From the NCBI RefSeq assembly GCF_932526225.1, contig NC_064041.1, positions 16,055,888-16,119,887 of the forward strand: 64,000 bases of DNA, written 5' to 3'. Below are positions 45,904-57,898 of the stretch, piece after piece. This stretch comes from Nematostella vectensis (taxonomy: Eukaryota > Cnidaria > Anthozoa > Actiniaria > Edwardsiidae). Positions within the stretch are counted from its first letter, which is position 1. Each line of letters begins with the position of its first letter. The notes under the pieces were generated by a model. That model was not told where the DNA came from, did not search any database, and saw nothing but the letters and a program-made list of their open reading frames with translations. The position numbers and the translations under genes are program-made.

Positions 45904-48900
45904 CTAGAGGGTTATAATGTCCTTGGAATGTTCGGGACTCGACACTAACATAAAACTGCTACTTAGCTGCCTTCTTATGCTCAGCAGAGGAGACCTGGGA
46001 CTCCGTGCAAACGCCTGCGGACGACAGCGCTTGGCGGGCTTTTCCAAGTGCATTTCACAATGTCTTAGAACGTAACGGAGAACGCTGATTGGCTCTCGAC
46101 CTTGTGGTGCCAGTCGACGTTGGCCAATCGCAAGCAAGGACTCGTAGAAACCATTGAAGTCGAGTGATGCGCGACCGCTGTCTGTGTCCGAATAACGTCG
46201 GCTCATGTTGATGTATAGGATATCGAGGGCAGCGAGCGTGAATCCAAAATCGGTCAGTTTACAGCGCCTAGATATAAGACAATGATGGAACTTTGTTAGA
46301 ACAAAACAATAGCTTACTGTGAATTTTTTTATCGTCATTCTCTTGTATATTTTAAAGTTTTTTTTATTAAAATAGCTTCCCATGATTTTTCGACCATACC
46401 TCGCCATGATTCGGAACGATGTCGGTCCCATTCGACTTGATGGTCGAACGCCGACGAAGTGTCGAAACAGCTTGAGGAATCGCTCGAGTATGCGAAGGTA
46501 GTCCGTGTGTTTGGAGAGTTTTGGGTAGATTTGGTGAAGACATCCAAATGTCTGAGGACTGCTCGGCGATGCACCTTCAGCCCTGGGAAAGAGGTTTTGA
46601 ACATGTTTTGTAAGTTTTACGAGGCCACCGTTTAAACTGGTCACACACAATAACGCAAATTTACTACATGATTCTGCAAAGTGTGAAATATATTCTCATG
46701 GTTCTTTTTACTTTCACTATTTTTTATACTAAAGAAAGTCTTATTTTCAGTTGAGGCTGGGCAGTTCCTTAACGATGTTCTTATATTTTAGTGTATATAA
46801 AAATATAATACCCAATGAATTATTAGGAAGAGAATTGCACTAATGATCAATAGCAATTTATAAGGTTACATTGAGCACAATTTGGTTTCGGATTTTAGAA
46901 CGCATCAGGACAAAAAAAAATTTTGTCGTCTGAACCTCGGCATGTTTGGTGAAACCTCAGGCTGGATGTTTTAGATTAGAGTGGAAAGATCAATCTTCAA
47001 CCACGCCCTTAAAAATAAGAAAGGGGAGAGGTGCTCAAATATAGCGGCACCGTATTAGTGTAAGATCTGAAGCAATCCCTCCCCCCACCCCTCCTCTCAC
47101 ACGCACACACACTTTATAAGTCTCACCTTGCTTTGTATTGATGAACCAACCTCATCGCATCAACAATGATTGGCAGTTTAATTTCCATATCAGTTGTACT
47201 CAGGAAATATTCCACTTTCCCGGGACTTGTCTCTTCTTCATGATCTATCTTTAAACTTGGACTGGAGTTAACTTCCAACAAAATGGGCTTGAAATCTTCG
47301 TCGATCAAAATGTCAAAACCAAGTACTTGAAAACACCTGAGTTTCTGCTTCAAGTCTAATGTTACTATTTGATCCTCAATTAGTAGATTAGGCATGAATG
47401 CAATGATAGTTCTGCAAATTATAAAATCTATGTCTGTCCACAAAGTCTCAATATTGCAACCATTTGATTGTAACTGTTTAAAAACACAACTGAGTTTCCG
47501 CTTACTTCCCTTGTCATCATCATCACTTTGAACATATGAAGAGCTGTATTTGTTTAATGAATAATTTGTCAAATGCATGTAACATCTGTGAAGGTTCTTC
47601 TGTGATGGTGGCCTGTATACCTCAGTACAAAATCTTCCCATTCCTTCTCGACATACATATATCTCTAATGGGTCCAGACATTTCACCAAAACATAAATCC
47701 TAAGATCGAACTTGAACTTTTCTAACAGTAATGGATTAGATATATATTCCTGTACAATGCAAGGTTTTGCCAGGAGTGGACTGAAATGAACATCATATGG
47801 ATTTGTCATGAGGTATATTCCATCTCCTTGAGATCCCAGGTCTGGTTTGATGATGTAGACTTTCCCCTTGTGTTTGCCGACATGTCCAACAAGCTCTGAG
47901 TATTGGTCAGGGAGGATCCAGGACTTGGGATAAAAAGAATATTCTGATGGGAATAGGTGCTTCATGCGGTTCATAAGCCGAGTGAATTCTACTTTGTGTG
48001 CAGCTTCTGACATCCCTATGGAACAAGTGACACTTGGCATTAATAATAACAAAATAATTTTAATGTTGATAATATTCTTAAATAATAATAATAATGATGG
48101 TGGTGGTGGTGGTGATGACATGATGATGAAGATGGTGGTGGTGATGATTATGATAACGACAAATATAACAATAGTATAAAGTAATTTAACTGCTAAAGTT
48201 TAGGGTAGAGAAGTTTTATATTTTGTAGGCCCAACTACCAAGCCAAATAACAGACACACTTATGCACCTATCAGTGTTAAGCCAGGGGGGGGGGGAGGTG
48301 TGGCAAGGGGTAGGGGTTTGAACAGTTATAAACTGGCCTTTAGGTAGGGATTTTGACGTTCGTGTTTATCTCATGGGAGAGGTTTATTGAACTCATCTTT
48401 TCCCAGGGTAGGGATCTATTGATCTAGTTCCCACTCATGTGACCCACGGACTGGCATGTTATCGTTAAGTGTGGTTCTATGCATATGCTTGATTGCTTAT
48501 TAAAACTTTTATTTGTTATTCTCGGATGTCAGAATGTTTAAAGACTTGATGTCTCAGTGTTTTACACTATTCAGTGCATCCATAAAAAGAAACCCCATGT
48601 TATGTAGTTCATGCTATCTCTATATTTCTGCTGCTGTATGCCTTCAGCAAGGGATATTTGATCACAATAATATAGCCCGGGGTAAGGGTATTTATCAAGA
48701 TTTTGCTCCAAAATTTGGAGGGTTGGGAATTTAACTAAAAAAATCGCACAAATGTCAAATCCCCCTCTTGCTGCACCTCCTATCCCCCCCCCCCCCCCCC
48801 ACCCCCACAGGATTAACATTGAAAGGTGGATTAAAGACAAAGCCCTAGGGGGTAGGGGTGTGTACAATATTAGGTTCAACTACAATATTAGGTACAATAT

Positions 48901-50775
48901 TAGGTTCAACTACTACAAAAGACCTTGGCATTGTTTTCGAAATAACTTTTCATATGTTGCCTGCCTGCATTATAAAATTGTAGTGTTAATTCTCTCTGCT
49001 TATTTATTAATTTTGTGCACATCCAGGTTATGATTTGTTTTCAATAACCCAAATCCATGTGTAAATAAATAAATAAAATGCTTACCAGGAAATTTGCTCA
49101 AATACGCTGTTCCAGGTAAAGGATCTGGCAGATCAAACAGCCCGCCAAGCCAGTAAAAGTCACACCCTACCCGCCGTCCACATGAGAACTGCAACAAGAG
49201 AAAAGAGGTCCAGGATAAATAAGACAAGAAGTTGATTAGAAAATGGTTCCCTCCCACCTTCAGAATAACTACAAAATGAGGCAAAAGGTTGAAGGATAAA
49301 CAAGGCAAGATGTGTTGGACCCAATCACTGCTGCAAGATGAGTGCCCAAACAATACTGAAGTTTTCTCCCCCTCTGTACAGCAATATGAGAAGCACAACA
49401 AAATTGGAAACCCAGTTTGTTTGGTAATCCATAGCACCAGTGTTGAGGGGGTACCTAAATCTTGTTTTCCTTAGCCTTCCCTGAGGCTTCAGTGCCAATA
49501 CTGTCTTCCCCCTAATCCTATTCCTGTCTAGTAACTCGATAGCCATTTCTCGGCCAAAAAAGGGTGAAGGGTTCCTGTGTGACCCTTTAATAGTGATTTA
49601 CCCCTACTTTGTTACAAAACAAGTGGCCTCAATGATGGACAGGCAGGGTTTAGTATTTTTGGCCCAGTCAGTTTCTATCCTTGTTTTTTGCTGTTGTTGT
49701 TTTGTTATTATTGTTATTTGAAGGGGGTGGTATAGAATTTATATGATTATGTATATGATTGGTATCTCTCACCCCCCCCCCCCCCCCCTCCCGAAGCATA
49801 CAGCTGAGTACCACCTGCAAACTAGGGTGGGCCTTAGATGACTGAACTATGTTGATATTGCAACAAAATATGACATGGAATAAATTGTGTTTAGGACATA
49901 TGACAGGCATCAATAGAACACTGTATTTTGGCATACAGTAGGTATAACTTGATAAATTAAATACTTGAAATAGTTATTTATGAAAGCATTTGTTTGCAGA
50001 TTATCATATTAAATGTGCTGTTCATTTCGTTTCGAGTTTTTTTCTGTTTTTTTTCCCACATAGTTAAAGCATTCAAATGAATACATTATTTAAAATAGCA
50101 AACTAAAGTTAGTGTAGTGCGTAACCTATAAAATACAAAATCCCCCTTAAATTCTTATTAAATAATTTAGCAATATTTGTTCGGCATACGTATGCGAATG
50201 TTTACCCCAGGGATATTATCAACGCAGGTGATAAAAAACATTTGAACATCATCAATTATTGTATACTTCTCCGAATAAATTATTCACCGTCACATTCATT
50301 GAAGCGGCGAAAAGTTACAAAAGAATTCAAAAACACTACGGAAAACAAACGAATTCGCTCACCGTTATAACAATATCATTACCAAACACACACTTTTTTA
50401 TGGGGGTAGACTTTACCCAGTCTGTACTTTGTTTACCCGTGCATTAACACACGTTTAAAGACCTCGTTAATAACAATAACATACACAAACCTCACGCCAG
50501 TTGAGGTGTCGAATTGCGAGTTGGACGAGATCTGCGGAGCCCTTAGCGCGAGTAGTATCGACTGTTGGAGTGCGTTTTTGTCCATTCTTGTGTTTCCCGT
50601 TGGCTTGCTTTCTGTCAGCTCTTATCAGATCTGATACAAGCCGCCGTTCCCGTCTCTTTGGTGTTTTCTTCGCACTCTCGGCATAGGTTACCGTGCATTT
50701 CCCCTTAGCAACACAAAACGAACCGTTCTCATTTTCGTCCCCGGTCGTGTTGGACGACGCTGAGGTTTTGTCCAT
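45904..50775 (-). CDS. TTLL11: TTLL11-like tubulin polyglutamylase
   Basis: An ATP-grasp ligase of the tubulin-tyrosine-ligase-like family; TTLL11 relatives elongate glutamate side chains on tubulin of cilia and other stable microtubules (family knowledge). Exons: 50491-50775, 49086-49188, 47127-48015, 46400-46582, 45904-46267 (1824 nt, 607 aa), all phases consistent. The ATG at 50775 follows an in-frame TAA. Visible blocks: HLNWRE and FSCGRRVGCDFYWLGG, KVYIIKPDLGSQGDGIYLM (ATP and Lys site), CIVQEYI, DLRIYVLVKCLDPLEIYV, MHLTNYSLNK, and GFDILIDEDFKPILLEVNSS with the metal-binding Glu and Asn. The basic N-terminus and the 180-residue C-terminus are family-variable. The choice of TTLL11 over other TTLL members rests on remembered motifs, so the paralogue label is less sure than the family. 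Confidence 0.9.
48016..49085. other. TTLL intron 2
   Basis: No exon seen. It holds an ATG/GGT microsatellite at 48085-48150, a G run near 48286 and a C run near 48787. Imperfect triplication of ACAATATTAGGTTCAACTAC is at 48865-48915. Confidence 0.5.
49189..50490. other. TTLL intron 1
   Basis: No exon or recognisable repeat family was found apart from a C run near 49773 and a GTTATT-rich stretch just before it. Confidence 0.5.
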
Positions 50776-51239
50776 CTTTGATGGAGGTTATACAAGCACT
50801 CTGTGCTGTTTTGCGGTAGTTGGAAGAGGAGTTTTACTCCTGCGAGGCATTTTAAGCCGGCGAGTCCTGCCGCGTCTGTTACTAACACGCTCCACTTGAT
50901 CGCCGACGCAGAGATAGCTCGATTATGATCGGAATGGCATCGCAGGCGCTGGTCAGCGGTGATGCTTTTTGGACGGTTTAACTGTTATGTTATATAAACT
51001 TCTTTTTATATATAAGAATTAACTTTTAGCCTGAAATTTCACCAAATTCACCAACGTGCCGAACGTCAGATAACAGCAAAATATTTTTATACTAGAATGA
51101 TGCGTTCAGTAAAATGATTGTCATTTGTGCAAGATTCTTTTGAATACTTTATTGTTTATATTCATATAAGCAGTAGGTTGCGTATATTTTAGTCTAAAAT
51201 ACTTTCAGCCTTAAAATTATCCACAAACTACCCACTGGA

Positions 51240-51305
51240 ATACGGAAAAGTGCCGATTGGGGTGCGTAAAAATGCTGACTGAGTACTGAAAAAAGACGAT
51301 TGGAA
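51240..51305. repeat. GATTGGGGT-type repeat left of the LINE
   Basis: Three imperfect units of 24-27 bp around GTGCCGATTGGGGTGCGTAA. The same unit reappears right of the LINE at 52995-53060 (GTGGCGATTGGGGTACGAAA, then GTTCCGATTGGGG), so the LINE sits inside this small array. Confidence 0.75.
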
Positions 51306-53013
51306 TGCGGAAAAGTATATATAGATAGATAGAAACTTTATTAAAGTGTCATAAACAACCTCTAGCCGGGGATAAGACCCCTACTAATTGGGGGACACAA
51401 AAAAAAGATAAAATTATAAAAATTATACTGATTATTAAAAATTTAAAATTGTAGATTCTTACTGATAAAGCTAAATAAATATATATATATATATATATAA
51501 ATACATGTAAATTGATTGTAATCTATATGAAATTATGAAAAAAAAATTGACTAGATTTAAAAATTATCATGCGGAACATAGGGCACAGCCCTTGCAATTT
51601 TCTATAAATTCGAAATCCTTTTTTCTCATAGTCACTTTAAAACTTTTTAAACTGTCAATTGATCTTTCTGCCCTAGGTAGGCTATTCCATAGTTTAGCCC
51701 CCATATATCTTAGGGAATGTTTCCCGTAAGTGACTGTGTTAAATCTTGGAATAACAAAATCGGACAATCTTAAATTATAGTTCGTGTTTTTTTTTAGAAA
51801 ACAAATCACTAATCCCAGATGGACAAAGGCCATTTTTAACTTTGTACATTAAGATGCAAATGTCTTGCAGTCTACGATTACGTAGAGTAGATAAATTAGC
51901 CTTTATTAATAGTTCGTGGTAAGTGCAATTCCAGTCTTTAAAAACAGCTCTTAAGGCACGTTCCTGTAAACGCTCAAGCTTCCTACTATCGCTTGCCTTA
52001 CAAAAATGCCAGGTCAAGTGGCAGTATGTCAAATAAGGCAACACAGCAGATTTATAGAGAACTAGTTTAGCGTTTGTAGGTATCAAGTTCCTGAGTCTCA
52101 TCAGCACACCGATTCTTCTGCCAGCATTTTTACATGCTATGCTTATATGCTCCGAGAAATTGAGTTGAGAGTCTATTGTAACTCCTAGTAGCTTTAGGGA
52201 GTCCGCTGACCGTATTTCCTGGTTGTTGATAGAAATGCGTGAGATCGAGTCCACGGAGGCGTTTGCCTTTTTACCATAACCGATGCTTAGTGTTTGGTAT
52301 TTCTTGAGGTTACCAGCCAACAAATTGGACTCGTACCACGCAGTCGCGAGTTCGGCACTTGCACTGAGCTTTGCTGTGACCACTCCCGGATCCCGACCGC
52401 AATGGTAAATTTGATGATCGTCGGCGTACATTGATAACTCCGTATTGACACTCATTGGGAGGTCATTCTGAAAAATATTCCAGAGCAATGGTCCTAGGGC
52501 CGAACCCTGAGGACAGCCTCGGTTGACCGTGCTGTAAGAACTTAGATCCTTTCCCATTCTGACACGATTTCTTCTGTCTGAGAGATAACTCTCAAGAAGT
52601 CGCAGACATGTATCCTGAGCTCCATAGGCTTTCAATTTACTGAGTAGTAAGGGGGGATGCATCGAGTCAAATGCCTTTGACATATCTGTTGATAGAATGT
52701 TCACTGAAAGTCTCTCATCCCTTGCCATTTTCCACCTTTCCGTGAGATTGATCAAAGTTGTTTCGCAGCTGTATTGTTTTCGATATGCGCTAGAGTTCAC
52801 GTACATAAGGGAGTCGAAACTCGTGGCGAGTTGTACACTAACCAGTTTCTCAAGTACTTTGTTTACACAGGACAAGATAGTGACTGGTCGATAATTCTCT
52901 TTTGAGAGCTTATCGTCTTTTTTATATACTGGTATCCAATCTCCCCTCTTCCAAGCACTAGGCCAAGCGCCTGCAGTAATACAAGAGTTATATAGAGTGG
53001 CGATTGGGGTACG
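51305..53013 (-). mobile_element. 5'-truncated CR1/L2-type non-LTR retrotransposon
   Basis: A LINE on the - strand of about 1.7 kb. Only the reverse transcriptase and the C-terminal region remain; the endonuclease and 5' part are missing, as usual for target-primed integration. The 3' end runs into TATCTATCTATATATA-like short repeats. It is flanked on both sides by units of the same GATTGGGG repeat. The CR1/L2 assignment is tentative; the non-LTR nature is clear from the reverse transcriptase motifs. Confidence 0.88.
51567..53008 (-). pseudogene. LINE reverse transcriptase, truncated and frameshifted
   Basis: One frame from about 53008 to 51775 carries YKKDDKLSKENYRPVTILS, STDMSKAFDSM, the GCPQGSALGPLLWNIF block and the catalytic YADD (in LSMYADDHQIYH). 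The reading then continues in another frame from 51833 to 51567 (RFNTVTYGKHSLRYMGAKLW), so a frameshift occurs near a T/A run at about 51788. It therefore cannot encode a working protein. Confidence 0.88.
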
Positions 53014-53164
53014 AAAAAGTTCCGATTGGGGAACGAAAAAGTTCCGATTGCAGGCACCAGCAAGGGAATGGTTGCCGGTAAAAGGAGAGTTGTAGAATTG
53101 CTTATTATATTTTTATTTTTTTAAAGTGTTTTCCACTGTCTTTTTATGTGCGCTTGCAGTAATT

Positions 53165-53262
53165 TTAATATAATCAGCGTCGCGTATCTAGAGAATGTTG
53201 ATAGCCAATCACAACAGTGAAGTACAATGTTCTAGCCAATCAGAGTCGCGTATCTATGGTAT
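53165..53262 (-). repeat. Duplicate of the SMB-receptor stop-codon segment
   Basis: On the - strand ATAGATACGCGACTCTGATT, which contains the last codons and stop of the gene at 53240-56398, recurs about 70 bp downstream as CTAGATACGCGACGCTGATT. GATTGGCTA also occurs twice between. It is a 1.3-copy tandem duplication. Confidence 0.8.
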
Positions 53263-56200
53263 GGTTGTGTTGCGCCATTGGTGAATCCATTGTTAACTGC
53301 GTGGAAGTTTTCACCGACTTATCATCCCTGAGCTTCATTCTCCACGTGATCACCACTGCTTTGTACAGATTTCGCGCGCGCTCAGTCAGTGCGAAGGCCA
53401 GCGCGATGTACACGCCCTGCAGGCAGTTCAAGATGACGAAGACATACCATAAGGCTGTGATCCCTACGGCGGCGATGAACCCGAAGACCCAAGTAAAGCC
53501 CATAATCGCAGCGATTCTTAAGTAGATCCAGAAATGGGCCTTCTGCCGAGAGTCGCTAGACGCAAAGCGCGCTTGCTTAGCTGTCGCACGGATCGCTATG
53601 ATCGTCAGCGCGTAGAATATGGAGTTGAACACCAGGATAACGACAACCGGAAGCCCAAAGACTACAAGTAATGGTGTACCATTGGTTATCCAGCAAGCTA
53701 CGTCAGAGCCGTATCCAATAGCAACAGCACCTGATAGGTCGATGGCAGTGGTGATTGCGACGAAGAGTAAAGCAGGAAGCCATCCAACTGCCATACATCG
53801 CAAGGTGCCGATCAAATTTTCTCTCTTCATGGTTTTGGCTGAGCGGTGGCTGCGGTGAGAGAAAGCGCGCCAAGTGTCCCAGGCGATAATTGCAGTCCAT
53901 ATGAAAGACGCGAGAAAAAAATAATGTAGCAGGATCGCAACAACCGTGCACGCTGTCCGGTCATGGACCTGTCCGCTTCCGGACAACCAGAAAATTTGGG
54001 AGAGAAGTATTGCTGTACTCAGATTCATAAGGTTTTTCCCCGGAGTTGTTCGGAGCTCGCTGAATAGAGAGTAGGTGACAAGGACAAACCCAAGAGCGAT
54101 CACGGATATCAGCAAACACACGAATGTCACCATTCGAAGTACCTCACTCCCTTTCTCACTTCTTATAGTATAAGCATTGGAATAGTTTCTACATATCCAC
54201 AGGGAACCATCACGGGTAACATACTCCATGTGGGAGAATATTTCCTTCGTTCTGTTCACGTAGACGGACCTATTCGAAATCATAGTGTACTCATTCTCAC
54301 TCAAACGCACGTAGGTCCCGGTACAGTTTCTCGTCCTGCCATCCATACAAACTAGAATTTCTCCCGAGGAGCCATTGTGGTAATAGTCCTTTGCTTGTAT
54401 GACTGCGCCTGCGTCGATAAGGTATACCGCTGTGTCGTTGAGCGTCGTGTATTCCTGTCGTTGATAGGAGTGTAAGTTGAAGCAGCCGAGAATGCGGTAT
54501 GTTGCTTTGAATGTGTTGAAAGTGGTGCCATTTATACTGAGATTAAATGGAGCGTCAAAATTCAAGATTTGGTCACAGAAAAGTTGATAAAAAGATCTTT
54601 TGTTTCTGGCGCTCTTTCTCTCAACGCTTGCGTCAAACTGCAACTTGTATTGATTTTCTTGCATGTCAGTAAACCCCACATTAGTCACATCGCCCATTTT
54701 CATTCCGAACGCTTGACTTAGAGTCAACGGAAGCTCCCGTTCAAGGTTATCTGGAGAAGTGTTTAAGAAGCCAAGACTTCGCAGCCATAGCAGCACCCGA
54801 TATTCGTCGTTTCCTGACGCCCTTGGTGGCGGCGAAAGACCCTCTTTACAGATTTCCAAATAAGGATCATAATACGATCTAAGTGGGCACGTGACCTGAG
54901 TAGTAACGTCCATGGGCCCTTCTTTCCCGCCAAAATTAAAAACAAGGTTAAACGGTGCAACTAAAGGGACGTACGCCCCCGGCTTATCTTTGGTCCCAGG
55001 GCCGCATCCAATACTTGTGTTATGTCTACCGCAGTTAACACAGTCTATGTTCTTGTAATTGCGGAAGTTGTAATACACAATGGCTGGGGGGCTATTCTTG
55101 CACTTGTCCTTTGCTGCTTGTGGGGCGTAGAAGCCGCATGCTTGTTGTACCCTGAAGCAGTACCGCCTAGGTTGCCCCACTCCGGGATTCCAAGACATGG
55201 CGCTACGACAATACTCAAATAAGAAGTCCATTCTCTTCTCCGCGCCGAGGTGAGTTGGTGGCTGGTTCTCGCAGTTGAACGAGAGAGTATAACTCTTAGT
55301 GTCTGCCGTAGAGACGCCATTGCATAAAGCACAGTAGGGGTTCCTGTACACGATTCCATTCGGTGTAAACACAGGCAAGACATCCTTCACGTTAGCCCGT
55401 GTAACCGGGAAGCCATCAGTTGCGTAGACTGCGCACTTGGACGATGTGTCCTGATCTGCACTCCTCGGACAGTGGCCTACCATCCAGACTCCCGCCGCCC
55501 CTTTCGCGACCGCAAGAGGGTTCATTCCGGGTAGAATACATGTCCAGTTACCCCAGGGTGGGGGCATCTCCTCCTCGACGGGCCTGTCCCCCAAGTCGGG
55601 TAGCACGCCCCCAAAGTCGGGGATCGGGCTGCTAATGTCACCTTGGTACGTAATATATGACGAGCAGTATTCATGGTAATCAGCGCAACAGTCATAAAAG
55701 TAGACACACTGTAAATCACAGGAGCACATAAGCTGCGCCTCAGTTGAGAACATTCTTGTATTATTGCACCTGTTCTTGCATGAGGTCGCATCTTTCGTAC
55801 AAAATAGCTTCTGCGGAGCGTCTTCGTTGTTATTGGTTGGACTAGGAGGCGGCTCATCAGGATGAGGCGTTGTCGAGCTCTCGTTTAAGATGCTCATTTC
55901 TGAACGTTTTTGTCGACGACTTGGGATGTCTAGTCTTTGATGCTGAACCACGTGTTTACGTGACTGTTTTATTAACTTAACATGCTTGACTCCTGGGCCA
56001 AACATTTCTAATTCGGATTCTCTGATATTCCCAAACGCCTTGGATTCCCAAGTCTTTAAACTGTTTGAAAATCGCTTCGTTGATTTTGGGTCTTTAGCAG
56101 TGTCGAAGTCTCTTTGATTCGGGATCTTGTTATAATGGTCTCGAGCGACTGGCTTGAGTGATTTCTCTTTGACATCATAAAGGTCTTCCAATTGATTGTT

Positions 56201-56398
56201 CTCCGTGCCTTTCCCTCGATATATCTCTCTACTCTCTTGATCATACTTCATTCGTTTTCTTATTTCGCTCGATCTCTTGCCATTTAACACCCCAAGACCT
56301 TCCACCCCTCCGTCTTTTGGTTCTTGTTGACTTCGCACATACGCGAGTCTTATCGCGAAAACAACAAAGAACGCCAAACTTAAACTTCTAGGGTTCAT
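53240..56398 (-). CDS. Secretin-like (adhesion/Methuselah-type) GPCR with somatomedin-B domain
   Basis: An uninterrupted 1052-codon gene for a plasma-membrane receptor. A signal peptide (about 1-23) is followed by a long basic region with a furin-like RRQKR site at 161-165, and a somatomedin-B domain at about 200-245 with the eight-cysteine pattern (CTKDATSCKNRC ... CSCDLQC ... DCCADYHEYC). Then come a Cys-rich extracellular region with many N-glycosylation sites and a class B/secretin-like seven-helix domain at about 754-1008 (TYSLFSELRTTPGKNLMNLS, WTAIIAWDTW, FGFTW-type TM6 as GFTWVFGF, NCLQGVYIALAF). I do not see a clear GPS autoproteolysis motif, so it resembles Methuselah-like receptors as much as true adhesion GPCRs. 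Ligand unknown. It has no intron, unlike PLAA and TTLL11 beside it. Confidence 0.92.
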   Translation of the reverse strand: MNPRSLSLAFFVVFAIRLAYVRSQQEPKDGGVEGLGVLNGKRSSEIRKRMKYDQESREIYRGKGTENNQLEDLYDVKEKSLKPVARDHYNKIPNQRDFDTAKDPKSTKRFSNSLKTWESKAFGNIRESELEMFGPGVKHVKLIKQSRKHVVQHQRLDIPSRRQKRSEMSILNESSTTPHPDEPPPSPTNNNEDAPQKLFCTKDATSCKNRCNNTRMFSTEAQLMCSCDLQCVYFYDCCADYHEYCSSYITYQGDISSPIPDFGGVLPDLGDRPVEEEMPPPWGNWTCILPGMNPLAVAKGAAGVWMVGHCPRSADQDTSSKCAVYATDGFPVTRANVKDVLPVFTPNGIVYRNPYCALCNGVSTADTKSYTLSFNCENQPPTHLGAEKRMDFLFEYCRSAMSWNPGVGQPRRYCFRVQQACGFYAPQAAKDKCKNSPPAIVYYNFRNYKNIDCVNCGRHNTSIGCGPGTKDKPGAYVPLVAPFNLVFNFGGKEGPMDVTTQVTCPLRSYYDPYLEICKEGLSPPPRASGNDEYRVLLWLRSLGFLNTSPDNLERELPLTLSQAFGMKMGDVTNVGFTDMQENQYKLQFDASVERKSARNKRSFYQLFCDQILNFDAPFNLSINGTTFNTFKATYRILGCFNLHSYQRQEYTTLNDTAVYLIDAGAVIQAKDYYHNGSSGEILVCMDGRTRNCTGTYVRLSENEYTMISNRSVYVNRTKEIFSHMEYVTRDGSLWICRNYSNAYTIRSEKGSEVLRMVTFVCLLISVIALGFVLVTYSLFSELRTTPGKNLMNLSTAILLSQIFWLSGSGQVHDRTACTVVAILLHYFFLASFIWTAIIAWDTWRAFSHRSHRSAKTMKRENLIGTLRCMAVGWLPALLFVAITTAIDLSGAVAIGYGSDVACWITNGTPLLVVFGLPVVVILVFNSIFYALTIIAIRATAKQARFASSDSRQKAHFWIYLRIAAIMGFTWVFGFIAAVGITALWYVFVILNCLQGVYIALAFALTERARNLYKAVVITWRMKLRDDKSVKTSTQLTMDSPMAQHNHTIDTRL

Positions 56399-56792
56399 TC
56401 TCCTCTAAGAGTGTAGTAACTTAAACCAGCCCTTGCTCTTAGCTACTTCGACTCTTTCCTGTCTCGAATAAATGACTCTCTGGTACTTAAAGGTTGTGTT
56501 TAGATCAAATCGCATTTGTTATTGTGATCTTCGCCTGTGTGGTATTTATGAGAGCATTCAGCTGTGTCCTAAGACGCATGTTTATGCCTCATTTCAATTT
56601 GACGCCAGGCACATGTTTCTTGCCAGACTAATCTTCAAGTGAGTAGACTTGTTTTGGTTTCCTTTCATATTGAAGGGAGCTGTTCATACCATTGACGCTG
56701 CTTTGATGACAAGAAATGTTATGCTAATATAATGAAAATGAAATTTTCTATTAAATGAGCATCGCTAATCACTTGGCCACCGAGGCCAAGAA
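56399..56792. other. Upstream region of the SMB receptor
   Basis: No gene seen. The promoter and 5' UTR of the - strand receptor gene should lie here, but I identify no specific element. Confidence 0.4.
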
Positions 56793-57085
56793 GCACGGGT
56801 GGCCAAGTGTGTTAGCGCGTCGGCCTCTCACCGCTGTGGCCAAGGTTCGAATCCTGGCTCAAACTGGGGATTTTTCCGGGTTCCTGCCTTGGTTCGAATT
56901 TGTGTCACAAGTGAGTTGAAGTTATTTCCCGTGTTTCCAGTCTTCTCGGATAAGGACACTAAACCGGAGGTCCCGTCTCTTCAAGCTGCACTACATTAAC
57001 CTGAACCGAAGGGACGTAAAAGATCCACTGGGGACGCACTGGCAGTGACCACCCCCAGTGACAGTGCTTACTAACCGAGGGCCAT
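56793..57085 (+). mobile_element. tRNA-derived SINE
   Basis: The 5' head is tRNA-like, with an A-box-like TGGCCAAGTGTGTTAGCG and a canonical B box GGTTCGAATCC at 56844-56854, matching a class II (Leu/Ser-like) tRNA layout. The body (GGACACTAAACCGGAGGTCC, then CGAAGGGACGTAAAAGATCC) resembles SINE tails of marine animals. The 3' end near 57085 is approximate. Confidence 0.8.
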
Positions 57086-57898
57086 ATGTTAGAAAATTGA
57101 ATATTCGGTTAAATATGCTACCCTCGATAAACAAAGATTACAAAGATTACAAATAAGTATAAGCAAGTTGTATGCACTCAAAATCATTAACACCAATGCA
57201 AACATCGTAAAAACCTTTTTGTTGAATCTAATGTCGGAATTGGTAATAAAGTCAAAGCATTGGCACATAATTATCAAAACCGTTTTTTGGGATTACATCA
57301 GTAATGTAAAATGCGCTTTGCGTTTTGCCACTGCTTCATCTCTTTAATCTCTTTTTAATCATAGCAAATCACCTGTCGAGATGACACGAAGCAGATTACT
57401 TGATTTAATGTGATATTCAAACTTTTGAGTATAATCTTAAACTTGGATAACGACTACATCTATTGCAGGAAAAAGCGGAATCGAGTATTTAAACTAATTG
57501 TTTACTACTGGTTGAGTAATTGTTTGTTTTTTAACTATAAAAGCATTGAGTTTTCATCAAACTTAAGAACCTTATTTACGTTTGGATAAGTGATTATTTC
57601 TCTTGTTTTTGTGCCTGAAATGCGTTATAATCTCAAAGTGGTCGCAGGGAAATGTTGAGTTGGCTAAAATTGATGGCCACGCCACAGCGTGGGGTTATAG
57701 TATGAAGATTCTGTGAAGATTATTCTGAGAGCTTAGCTAATGCGTCACTAATAGGTCTTCTGTTTGGTTTCTCATTTTACTCCCTCCTGTTGCATGGTAT
57801 AGTTTCCGTTAAGTCTGGCTAAACTAGGAGACATGTCGAGCGTCCCCTAAATGTTTCCTAGTGCACAGGTCCTCCAAGCTAATATGTTGTATTTTACG
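57086..57898. other. Intergenic, nothing recognised
   Basis: AT-rich DNA without a supported ORF or repeat family. Confidence 0.5.

Noticed and set aside
45904-46650. Single 248-codon ORF at the 3' end of the TTLL gene
   Set aside because: It reads through an intron (46268-46399); the two flanking exons join in phase with the upstream TTLL exons, so the spliced model is better.
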